From Eubacteriales bacterium (GTDB lineage: Bacteria > Bacillota_A > Clostridia > Christensenellales > Aristaeellaceae), in NCBI GenBank assembly GCA_030528845.1, contig JAUMYC010000125.1, positions 1 through 7,297 on the forward strand: a DNA stretch of 7,297 nt. The letters are read 5' to 3'. Positions 1 to 5,199 of this stretch are shown here, one piece after another (within the stretch, counting starts at the first letter, position 1; the number at the start of each line of letters is the position of its first letter). The notes under the pieces were generated by a model. The model did not search any database and had not been told where the DNA came from. It was given only the letters and a program-made list of their open reading frames with translations. A program made the translations under genes and the position numbers.

Positions 1-1
1 G

Positions 2-502
2 AAACAGAGGGCAGTGGACGAGGTGCGCATGATGGCGATACAATTTGCCGATCTATATTTCGCCTTTGCCAGCGAACTGCGCGAGGAATACGGCGAAGAA
101 GCCGCGCTGAAGCTGACGCAGAGGATATTGTATAAGCGCGCAGTGGAGCGTGCGGAGAAAATGATCGAACGGGCGCGGGAGCTTGGGCTTGCGCGCACCC
201 CGGAGAATATCACCAAGACCTCGGACGTGCCCTATTTGGGCTGGGATAAATCGCTCGGCGCAGACCATTGCCCGTACGGCATGGCGTGGAACCGGCATAT
301 CGCCCGGCATGAGTGGTTCCGCAGGTTCGCGCAGATGTACTGCGACGTTACCGACACCACCATCGCCGAGGTCTTCACCGGCGACTGCTCCCATGCGCTG
401 TATAAAAACGTCGTGCTCGGCGACGAGGACTGCCTGCGCCGTTATTATCCGGACGCGCAGGTGGCCGCAGGAAAGCATACCTACCGCCCGGAGGAGCTTT
501 GA
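2..502 (+). CDS. L-2-amino-thiazoline-4-carboxylate hydrolase-like protein (5' end probably outside window)
   Basis: The reading frame is open from the left edge to a TGA at 500-502. Family members that have been characterised open the thiazoline ring of L-2-amino-thiazoline-4-carboxylate on the way to L-cysteine; many relatives have no known substrate. What supports the call is an N-terminal helical part (FADLYFAFASELREEYGEEAA), a central DHCPYGMAW segment with a cysteine, and a C-terminal block with GDCSHALYKN and GDEDCLRRYY. I recognise this spacing of cysteines and the late G-D-x-x-C motif as typical of the family, but could not align it. Possible starts inside the window are GTG 14, ATG 29 (GAGG five bases upstream) and ATG 32. 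No stop precedes them, so the true start may lie further left. The gene sits 57 bases before codA, probably co-transcribed, which suggests a role in degrading or salvaging nitrogen heterocycles. An acyl or amide hydrolase of another substrate remains possible. Confidence 0.62.
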   Translation, partial: KQRAVDEVRMMAIQFADLYFAFASELREEYGEEAALKLTQRILYKRAVERAEKMIERARELGLARTPENITKTSDVPYLGWDKSLGADHCPYGMAWNRHIARHEWFRRFAQMYCDVTDTTIAEVFTGDCSHALYKNVVLGDEDCLRRYYPDAQVAAGKHTYRPEEL

Positions 503-545
503 GCCCGGGAGAGATGTTTCATCGGCAAAGCGCCGAACAAAAACC

Positions 546-552
546 AAGGAGG
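546..552 (+). promoter_or_regulatory. Ribosome binding site of codA
   Basis: AAGGAGG lies seven bases upstream of the ATG at 560. It is a full Shine-Dalgarno match and fixes the codA start. It sits in the 57-base gap after the preceding gene, with no visible terminator or promoter between them, consistent with one transcript. Confidence 0.85.
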
Positions 553-559
553 ACAGAGC

Positions 560-1795
560 ATGCTGTATCGCAATCTCTACATTGAAAACGCAGATTCTGC
601 CAGCGACATCCGCGTGACCAACGGCAGGTTCGAGCGGATCGCCGCCTGCATCGAACCCTACGAGGGGGAAGAAATCGTCGATTTCGGCGGGAAGCTGGCG
701 CTGCCTCCGTTTATAGAGTCCCACGTCCATCTGGACACCTGCCTGACGGCGGGCGAGCCCAAGTGGAACATGAGCGGCACTCTGTTCGAGGGCATCGAGA
801 CCTGGGCGCTGCGCAAGGAGACGCTTTCCCGGCAGGATGTGCGCGACCGCGTGAACAGGGCGGTGCGCCTGTACGCCGCCAACGGCATTCAGCACATCCG
901 CACGCATGTCGACGTTACCGATCCAAAGCTGACTGCGATGGAAGCGCTGCTCGAGCTGCGCGGCGAGCTGAAGGATGTGATGAACATCCAGATCGTGGCG
1001 TTTCCGCAGGAAGGCATCGAGAGCTATCCCAACGGGCGCAGGCTGATGGAAGACGCGGTGAAAATGGGCGCGGACTGCGTCGGGGCGATCCCGCATTTCG
1101 AGTTCACCCGGGAATACAGCGTTTCTTCTTTGAATTATGCCGTGGAGCTTGCCGAAAAGTACGATCGGCTGGTCGACGTACATTGCGACGAGATCGACGA
1201 CGAAGCCTCCCGCGGACTGGAGACGCTGGCGGCGCGCGCGCTGGAAAGCGGCCTGCGCGACCGCGTGACCGCGAGCCATACCACGGCGATGCACTCTTAC
1301 AACAACGCCTATGTGCAGCGCCTGATGCGCCTGCTGAAAATGAGCGGGATCAACTTCGTTTCCAATCCGCTTGTGAATACGCATCTGCAGGGGAGGATCG
1401 ATTCTTACCCCAAGCGCCGCGGCATCACCCGCGTCAGGGAACTGCGTGAAGCCGGCATCAACGTCTCCTTCGGACATGACGACCTCTTCGATCCGTGGTA
1501 TCCCATGGGCACCGGCTCCATGCGCGACGTGGTCTTCATGGGGCTGCATGTCTGCCAGATGATGGGCTATGAGGAGATCCGCTCGTCGTATAATTTCATC
1601 TCCAACAACGCTGCCCGCACGCTGCATCTGGGCGAAGAGTACGGCATCGCCGAGGGCCGTCCGGCCAGCTTTATCGTGCTGGACGCGAAGGATTATTACG
1701 AAGCGCTCAATACCAACGCGGCGGTGCTTGCGTCGATCAAAAACGGTAGAAAGATCGCGCAGGCCGTTCCGGGCCAAAAGGAAGTTCTGTTCTGA
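560..1795 (+). CDS. codA: Cytosine deaminase (amidohydrolase superfamily)
   Basis: This 411-residue protein should hydrolyse cytosine to uracil and ammonia in the cytoplasm, for pyrimidine salvage or nitrogen supply. It matches the E. coli CodA pattern almost block by block from memory: SHVHLDT (metal ligands His55 and His57), the SGTLFEGIE segment, [20 protein letters not shown] (substrate Gln150), [24 protein letters not shown] (ligand His208, catalytic Glu211), [13 protein letters not shown] (His240), a run around [19 protein letters not shown], and [14 protein letters not shown] (ligand Asp307, then Asp308 and Trp313). The length is close to the 420-odd residues of the family. No signal peptide is present. 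The start at ATG 560 is fixed by AAGGAGG. It is the last gene of its transcript and is followed at once by a strong terminator. Isocytosine or another amino-pyrimidine could be the physiological substrate, but conservation of the pocket motifs favours cytosine. Confidence 0.95.
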   Translation: MLYRNLYIENADSASDIRVTNGRFERIAACIEPYEGEEIVDFGGKLALPPFIESHVHLDTCLTAGEPKWNMSGTLFEGIETWALRKETLSRQDVRDRVNRAVRLYAANGIQHIRTHVDVTDPKLTAMEALLELRGELKDVMNIQIVAFPQEGIESYPNGRRLMEDAVKMGADCVGAIPHFEFTREYSVSSLNYAVELAEKYDRLVDVHCDEIDDEASRGLETLAARALESGLRDRVTASHTTAMHSYNNAYVQRLMRLLKMSGINFVSNPLVNTHLQGRIDSYPKRRGITRVRELREAGINVSFGHDDLFDPWYPMGTGSMRDVVFMGLHVCQMMGYEEIRSSYNFISNNAARTLHLGEEYGIAEGRPASFIVLDAKDYYEALNTNAAVLASIKNGRKIAQAVPGQKEVLF

Positions 1796-1799
1796 GCAT

Positions 1800-1854
1800 A
1801 AAAATGCCCCGCCCCTCGCGCGCAGCACTTGCGGGAGGGGCGGGGGTATTTTTT
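1800..1854. terminator. Bidirectional intrinsic terminator between convergent genes
   Basis: An 11-base-pair GC-rich stem (1807-1817 with 1835-1845) is followed on the plus strand by six T (1849-1854) and on the minus strand by a T-run opposite 1800-1804. It begins five bases after the codA stop and lies about 30 bases beyond the end of the minus-strand gene, so it can end transcripts from both sides. Confidence 0.9.
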
Positions 1855-1884
1855 CGGCCAATAAAGAGAGCGGCTCCTCTGCAC

Positions 1885-2808
1885 TCATTCTGCGGCGGGT
1901 ATGGCGTTTTCGTCGATCTCGACGTCGTACAGGAATTCGTACAGGTCGATGGCGGCCTCGGCGAGGCGCGGCGCCGGGCGGGTCATGGCGTAGGAGTCGG
2001 CGTTATAGACGGAAGCGGAACGGACGGCTTTCATATCGCCCCAGCCCTCGCGGGAGAGGACTTCGTCCACGGCGGTCTCGCCCATGCCGGTCACCAAAAC
2101 GATGTGATCGGGGTCGCGCTCGATGACCTGCTCAACGCTGATGGGCTGCCAGCCCGTGACGTCCGCAAAGGCGTTCTGCATGCCGCAGATCTGCGCCAGT
2201 TCATGCATGAAGGTCTGCTCTCCGGCTGTCCAGAGGCCCCATTCCAAAGGTGAGACCTCAAAATAGATCGTCTCCCGGGAGCTTTCGCGCAGGCCGGAGA
2301 GATACGCGAAGGTGGCCTGCATCCGCTCGATGACCGCTTCGCCTTCGGCTGTACGGCCCACTAACGCGCTGATCATGCGAATGGCGGCATATACGCCGTC
2401 GATGTCTGTGGTCGTGCTGACGACAACCTGCACGCCGTTGTTCTCCAGCTGCTGCACCTGCGCGCTCGTCTGGTTCATGTCGCTCATCAGCACGACCTGC
2501 GGCTCGAGCGCGAGGATCTCTTCGATGTTGAGCTGATCCCCGGTCGAAAGCGCGGGCAGCGCAAGGATGCTTTCGGGATAGTCGCAGTACTCGCCGCGGG
2601 CCACGAGCAGCTCCTCGCAGCCGATGGCGCAGAGGATCTCGCAGTCGGCAGGCATCAGCGCGACGATGCGGGTGACGGGTTCGGTCAGGGTGATCGTGCG
2701 GCCGTGCATGTCGGTGACGGTGACAGTGGCTTCTTCGGCCGAAACGGCGGCGGTCATGCTCAGCGCGATGAGCACGACAAGGAACAGGGAAACGAGCTTC
2801 TTGGACAT
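1885..2808 (-). CDS. btuF: Vitamin B12-type ABC transporter substrate-binding protein (BtuF-like)
   Basis: This 307-residue exported protein should bind cobalamin or a related corrinoid outside the membrane and deliver it to a BtuCD-type importer. Residues 1-24 form a signal peptide (MSKK, hydrophobic core, then AVSA before EE). The remainder fits the type III binding-protein fold: an N-lobe opening with VTVTDMHGRTITL and TRIVALMPADCEILCAIG, a linking helix at about 136-165, and a C-lobe containing GWQPISVEQVIERDPDHIVLV, a family-typical segment. Binding-protein sequence alone does not separate haem, siderophore and B12 ligands; the cobalamin riboswitch upstream is what points to B12. The start is fixed by GGAGGG (2815-2820), six bases before the ATG. 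There is no lipobox cysteine at the cleavage site, unusual for a Gram-positive binding protein, so anchoring is unclear. No permease or ATPase gene is adjacent; the gene is monocistronic here. Function as BtuF is inferred. Confidence 0.85.
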   Translation of the reverse strand: MSKKLVSLFLVVLIALSMTAAVSAEEATVTVTDMHGRTITLTEPVTRIVALMPADCEILCAIGCEELLVARGEYCDYPESILALPALSTGDQLNIEEILALEPQVVLMSDMNQTSAQVQQLENNGVQVVVSTTTDIDGVYAAIRMISALVGRTAEGEAVIERMQATFAYLSGLRESSRETIYFEVSPLEWGLWTAGEQTFMHELAQICGMQNAFADVTGWQPISVEQVIERDPDHIVLVTGMGETAVDEVLSREGWGDMKAVRSASVYNADSYAMTRPAPRLAEAAIDLYEFLYDVEIDENAIPAAE

Positions 2809-2814
2809 AACAGT

Positions 2815-2820
2815 CCCTCC
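2815..2820 (-). promoter_or_regulatory. Ribosome binding site of the btuF-like gene, possibly maskable
   Basis: GGAGGG reads on the minus strand six bases before the start codon at 2808. A CCCTCC run opposite 2848-2853 is perfectly complementary to it and could hide it in a hairpin. Confidence 0.8.
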
Positions 2821-2868
2821 TCAGAAAAATGATCAAATGAATCAGCGGGAGGGGGGATTTTTACAAAT

Positions 2869-2899
2869 AAAAAACGGCGCCCCTCCCTGAGGAACACCA
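2869..2899 (-). terminator. Intrinsic terminator, expression platform of the cobalamin riboswitch
   Basis: On the minus strand an 11-base-pair stem (2889-2899 with 2875-2885, three-base loop, several G-U pairs) is followed by six T (opposite 2869-2874). It lies between the cobalamin aptamer and the gene, where an OFF-switch terminator is expected. The outer part of its 5' arm (UGGUGU, opposite 2894-2899) is complementary to the 3' strand of aptamer stem P1. Confidence 0.75.
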
Positions 2900-2927
2900 A
2901 CCGGACCGGCAGCCGTGCTTCGCCGCG

Positions 2928-2953
2928 GCAAAGGCGCGGAGCGCGTTCTTTGC
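2928..2953 (-). other. Stable hairpin in the btuF leader
   Basis: An imperfect inverted repeat: six pairs (2928-2933 with 2948-2953) enclose four further GC pairs (2934-2937 with 2941-2944), with a three-base bulge opposite 2945-2947. It has no T-run, so it is not a terminator. It may act as a spacer or pause hairpin between the aptamer and the terminator. Confidence 0.45.
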
Positions 2954-3010
2954 ACGACAAAAAGGCTGTCAGCCCGATAGCATGCCCAACCCCAGGGGAA
3001 TGATTTTTCA

Positions 3011-3232
3011 CGGTGTAAACAAGTCTCCCGGCTTTGCCTCATCCTACATGAGCAGCCCCTTCGGGGCTCCTCTCGCGCACCTTCCCGCTTTCGCAGTGGC
3101 TTCTTTTTGGTTTGTAGACCAACGCGCTTTCGTCCGCTTCACGGTTACTGGGATAGCCCGGAATTTTCATCCGATTCCTATGATGTCTGCGCTTTGGGAG
3201 CAGACACCGCGCATCGCTGCGCAGATACACCG
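3011..3232 (-). ncRNA. Cobalamin (B12) riboswitch aptamer
   Basis: Read on the minus strand, this shows the ordered conserved blocks of the cobalamin riboswitch. P1 is CGGUGU (opposite 3227-3232) paired with ACACCG (opposite 3011-3016). An AGGAAUCGGAUGAAAAUUCC segment follows (family consensus GGAAnnnGGUGAAAAUCC), then a CCCAGUAACCGUGA junction. The B12 box GAAGCCACUG follows (GCCACUG opposite 3094-3100), then GCGGGAAGG, a GAGCCCCGAAGGGGCUGCUC hairpin, and finally GAUGAGGCAAAGCCGGGAGAC. The family binds adenosylcobalamin or methylcobalamin and usually turns off B12 uptake or synthesis genes. It lies about 200 bases upstream of the binding-protein gene and about 14 bases after the predicted transcription start. 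The motif order and spacing make a false match unlikely; the ligand preference cannot be read from sequence. Confidence 0.92.
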
Positions 3233-3252
3233 GCTATTCATTTGTCGGTTTC

Positions 3253-3281
3253 ATTGTAACGTACGCGGGCAGGCATGTCAA
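3253..3281 (-). promoter_or_regulatory. Sigma-A-type promoter for the riboswitch and btuF-like gene
   Basis: On the minus strand TTGACA (opposite 3276-3281) and TACAAT (opposite 3253-3258) are separated by exactly 17 bases. The -35 is a perfect match and the -10 matches five of six. The predicted start near 3246 places the aptamer almost at the 5' end of the transcript. Confidence 0.85.
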
Positions 3282-3329
3282 TATACCGCGCCCTTGCAGA
3301 AAGGGAGCCGTGGAATTAGGAACGGGGAG

Positions 3330-3358
3330 TTGACGCGCGGAGCACGCTCTGTTAAAAT
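3330..3358 (+). promoter_or_regulatory. Sigma-A-type promoter for the polysaccharide operon
   Basis: TTGACG (3330-3335) and TAAAAT (3353-3358) are separated by 17 bases, each matching five of six consensus positions. The predicted start is near 3365, giving an untranslated leader of about 113 bases before the LCP gene. It is divergent from the B12 promoter, with about 50 bases between the two -35 boxes. Confidence 0.75.
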
Positions 3359-3367
3359 ACAGGCATG

Positions 3368-3442
3368 TTCCGGTGAATACTTGAAGAAAACGGGAAACCG
3401 ATCCGGAAATGCAAGGCCTCTTCCGAACGCTCTGAAGGGGTT
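3368..3442 (+). promoter_or_regulatory. Structured leader of the polysaccharide operon with possible attenuator
   Basis: Two foldable units follow the predicted transcription start. The first is closed by TTCCGG/CCGGAA (3368-3373 with 3403-3408) and contains a small CGG-GAAA-CCG hairpin (3391-3400). The second pairs CCTCTTC with GAAGGGG (3417-3423 with 3434-3440, extendable by two G-U pairs) and is followed by the T-rich stretch 3441-3451. The second unit resembles a weak intrinsic terminator and would also cover the AAGGGG that precedes the ATG at 3452. I do not recognise the first unit as a known riboswitch. The folding is inferred by eye. Confidence 0.4.
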
Positions 3443-3451
3443 TATATTTTT

Positions 3452-3481
3452 ATGCGCACGTCGTTTGCCTTCGGGCAGTGA
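3452..3481 (+). CDS. Possible 9-codon leader ORF overlapping the LCP gene start
   Basis: ATG at 3452 opens a frame encoding MRTSFAFGQ that ends in TGA at 3479-3481. The stop overlaps the GTG start of the LCP gene as GTGA. AAGGGG at 3435-3440 stands 11 bases upstream, rather far for an ideal Shine-Dalgarno site. The LCP start has no good ribosome site of its own, so termination and re-initiation here could supply its translation. Chance occurrence cannot be excluded. Confidence 0.25.
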   Translation: MRTSFAFGQ

Positions 3482-4518
3482 GCAAAGCGGGTGCAGCGGA
3501 GGGGATAAAGCTGAGGCGATGGGAAAGGCAGGACAGGCTTCGCGCAGCGGGCGTTCTCGCGCTGTTCGCGCTTCTTTTCGTCTTTTTGTATTTTGCGGCC
3601 GGAGCGCTGGAATCGCGCTGGGCGCAGGACGAGCCGCGCGGCGATCATCGGCAGCGCTATGCGTACTCCGCCCATGAAGACGTGACCGACGCGCAGGGAA
3701 ATGTCTGGCGCAGAAAGCAGGACGTCACGACGGTCCTGCTCATGGGCGTGGATACGGAGAGCGGCAGCGCGGTCATGGATATGCGCAGCGGCGGTCAGGC
3801 GGACTTTCTGCAGCTGATCGTCGTGGACAGAAAAGAAGAGCGCGTCACGCAGCTGCAGATCGACCGCGACACGATGACCCCGATCACGATCCTCGGCGTT
3901 CTGGGAGAGCCTTCCGGTGTGCGCACCGCGCAGATCTGCCTGTCGCACGGTTTCGGAGACGGCGGCGCGCAGAGCTGTGAGCTGACGAAGCATGCGGTGG
4001 AGAATCTGCTGCCGGGCGTGGAGATCGATTTTTACGCGGCGCTTCATGTGGACGGCATTTCCGTGCTCAACGACTGGGCGGGCGGCGTAACGGTGACGCT
4101 GGAGGAGGATCTTTCCGCGCTCGACCCGGCGATGACGGCGGGCGCAACGCTGACGCTCACGGGCGATCAGGCGGAGATATTCGTGCGCAGCCGACGGGAG
4201 ATCGGCACGGGAACGAACGCGGCGCGCATGCAGCGCCAGAGGGCATATATAGAAGGGCTGAGCGCGCTGCTGCGCGAAGGGCTTGGAGAGAGCGAGGCGC
4301 AGATCGGCGCGCTTTACGACAGCATCGCGCCGTATCTGACCACGGACATGCCCAGAGGCCGCGCGATCAACGAGCTCTGGGCCGCGCGGGAGTATGACGT
4401 GACGACCATCGCGCTCGAGGGCGAGCATCTGGTCGGAAGCGACGGCTTTGTGGAGTTCTGGCCGGAGGAAGGCGCCGCAGAGAGCGCGGCGCTGGAATTG
4501 CTGTATACCATGCGCTAA
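3478..4518 (+). CDS. LytR-CpsA-Psr (LCP) family cell-wall glycopolymer ligase
   Basis: LCP proteins transfer polyprenyl-linked capsule, teichoic acid or other glycopolymers onto peptidoglycan outside the membrane. This 346-residue protein has a short basic cytoplasmic tail, one membrane segment at about 24-44, and an LCP domain from about 83 to 265. Family marks are VLLMGVDTESG (Asp92), ADFLQLIVVD (Asp109), LQIDRDTMTPI (Arg130, Asp131), WAGGVTVTLEEDLS, LTGDQAEIFVRSRR (Arg237, Arg239) and NAARMQRQRAY (Arg250). The IDRDTM form, in place of the more usual IPRDT, together with the ICLSHGFGDG and SCEL segments, fits a subgroup I recall from Clostridia. GTG 3478 is the first start codon in this frame after the stop at 3433; it lacks a clear Shine-Dalgarno site. 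GGAGGGG at 3498-3504 precedes CTG 3511, a less likely alternative. It is the first gene of the polysaccharide operon. Confidence 0.88.
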   Translation: MSKAGAAEGIKLRRWERQDRLRAAGVLALFALLFVFLYFAAGALESRWAQDEPRGDHRQRYAYSAHEDVTDAQGNVWRRKQDVTTVLLMGVDTESGSAVMDMRSGGQADFLQLIVVDRKEERVTQLQIDRDTMTPITILGVLGEPSGVRTAQICLSHGFGDGGAQSCELTKHAVENLLPGVEIDFYAALHVDGISVLNDWAGGVTVTLEEDLSALDPAMTAGATLTLTGDQAEIFVRSRREIGTGTNAARMQRQRAYIEGLSALLREGLGESEAQIGALYDSIAPYLTTDMPRGRAINELWAAREYDVTTIALEGEHLVGSDGFVEFWPEEGAAESAALELLYTMR

Positions 4519-4557
4519 GGCCGGGCGGATGCCGCGCGCGGCGGAGAAGGGAGCGGT

Positions 4558-5169
4558 TTGAGGATGAAGCGATGGTTATGCCTTGTCCTTGTGTTTTCGT
4601 TTTTCGCCGCCTGCGCGGCGGCGCAGTCTGTCCCCAGCAAGAGCACTGCCGATATGGTCACCGTGACTCTGCTGGCAGAAAATATCCCGGAGGATTCCGG
4701 TTTTGCGATCGCGCCCGTGCTCGACGCCGTCGCCTACGACGAGCAGATCAAAGCCTGTCGGGCAGAGGTGACGACGCTCGCCAAGAGCGAAAGCGTAGAG
4801 GAATACTTTGGCGAAGTGAAGAACACGGAAGGCAAAGTCGTGACCTTTGAGGAGATATTCGGAGAAGAAGAGGTCAAGGTGCACGAGTTCATGCCCCTTG
4901 TGGTCGAAAATTACAGAGCGGAATACGGAAAAGTTGCCGCTACGTTTCGGTTTGCAACTCCGTATGAAGAAGGAGAAGTCGTGGTCGTGCTCATCGGCAC
5001 CCGCGACGCGCAGAGCGGTGAGCTGGTCTGGATCGCGCTGGAGGGGATCGGCACCGCAGAAGGCGTGCAGATCGAATTCGATGCGGCTTCTCTGGAAGCC
5101 GCGCAGGCCGGCAATGCGATGCTGGCCGTGGTCAGCAGAGAGACGGAAAAGAGGTCGGGAGGGCGGTAA
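4558..5169 (+). CDS. Exported protein of unknown function in the polysaccharide operon
   Basis: I do not recognise this protein of about 200 residues. It begins with a signal sequence (MKRWLCLVLVFSFFAAC, counted from ATG 4564). Cys17 within FAAC could be a weak lipobox, or cleavage could follow AAA at residues 18-20. The mature part is acidic and looks mainly beta-stranded, with hydrophobic alternating stretches (FMPLVVENYRAEYGKVAATF, GEVVVVLIGT, ELVWIALEGIG, MLAVVS). It carries no catalytic motif that I can name. The start is either TTG 4558 (AAGGGAG four bases upstream) or ATG 4564 (ten bases). It lies 39 bases after the LCP gene and upstream of cpsC on the same strand, so it probably works at the cell surface in polymer export, attachment or sensing. 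That role is inferred from position only. Confidence 0.7.
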   Translation: MRMKRWLCLVLVFSFFAACAAAQSVPSKSTADMVTVTLLAENIPEDSGFAIAPVLDAVAYDEQIKACRAEVTTLAKSESVEEYFGEVKNTEGKVVTFEEIFGEEEVKVHEFMPLVVENYRAEYGKVAATFRFATPYEEGEVVVVLIGTRDAQSGELVWIALEGIGTAEGVQIEFDAASLEAAQAGNAMLAVVSRETEKRSGGR

Positions 5170-5195
5170 GTGAGCATGCTTTCGCCCTCTCTTTT
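5158..5195 (+). terminator. Terminator-like hairpin inside the operon (candidate attenuator)
   Basis: GAGGGCG (5159-5165) pairs perfectly with CGCCCTC (5183-5189), with flanking G-U pairs and a partly pairable loop, and is followed by TCTTTT (5190-5195). It overlaps the end of the upstream gene and a 9-codon reading frame. It could lower expression of cpsC and later genes unless ribosomes melt it. Confidence 0.5.
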
Positions 5196-5199
5196 ATGA
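5170..5199 (+). CDS. Possible 9-codon ORF overlapping the cpsC start
   Basis: GTG 5170 opens a frame encoding MSMLSPSLL that ends in TGA 5197-5199, overlapping ATG 5196 of the cpsC-like gene as ATGA. GGGAGGG (5157-5163) stands six bases upstream, a good Shine-Dalgarno site. The frame runs through the loop, 3' arm and T-run of the hairpin at 5158-5195, so its translation would disrupt that hairpin and deliver ribosomes to the next start. An internal ATG at 5176 is also possible. Confidence 0.3.
   Translation: MSMLSPSLL

Noticed and set aside
53..1888. Long open frame of 611 codons on the minus strand
   Set aside because: It is antisense to the cytosine deaminase and hydrolase genes, shows only low-complexity Arg/His/Ala-rich sequence with no domain, and arises from GC-rich codon use on the plus strand.
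2952..2975. Short GGCT-GAC-AGCC hairpin followed by five T on the minus strand
   Set aside because: A four-pair stem is too weak for a convincing terminator, and the stronger one at 2869-2899 explains the expression platform.
2842..3042. Small minus-strand frame beginning at the ATGAGG inside the riboswitch
   Set aside because: Its ATG is part of the conserved aptamer block GAUGAGGCAAAGCC, and the frame crosses the terminator.
3053..3067. Perfect hairpin AGCCCC-TTC-GGGGCT, at first considered a terminator
   Set aside because: There is no T-run on either strand and it sits within the cobalamin aptamer as one of its variable stems.
2982..3677. Plus-strand open frame of 231 codons across the intergenic region
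   Set aside because: It runs through the riboswitch complement, the promoters and the start of the LCP gene in a different frame, with no ribosome site or domain.
3442..4428. Open frame of 328 codons on the minus strand
   Set aside because: It is antisense to the LCP gene and carries no recognisable motif; its Arg/His-rich composition is typical of a shadow frame.
4531..4542. 12-base palindrome GCCGCGCGCGGC between the LCP gene and the next gene
   Set aside because: There is no loop or T-run, and such runs are expected by chance in GC-rich DNA; no operator role can be supported.
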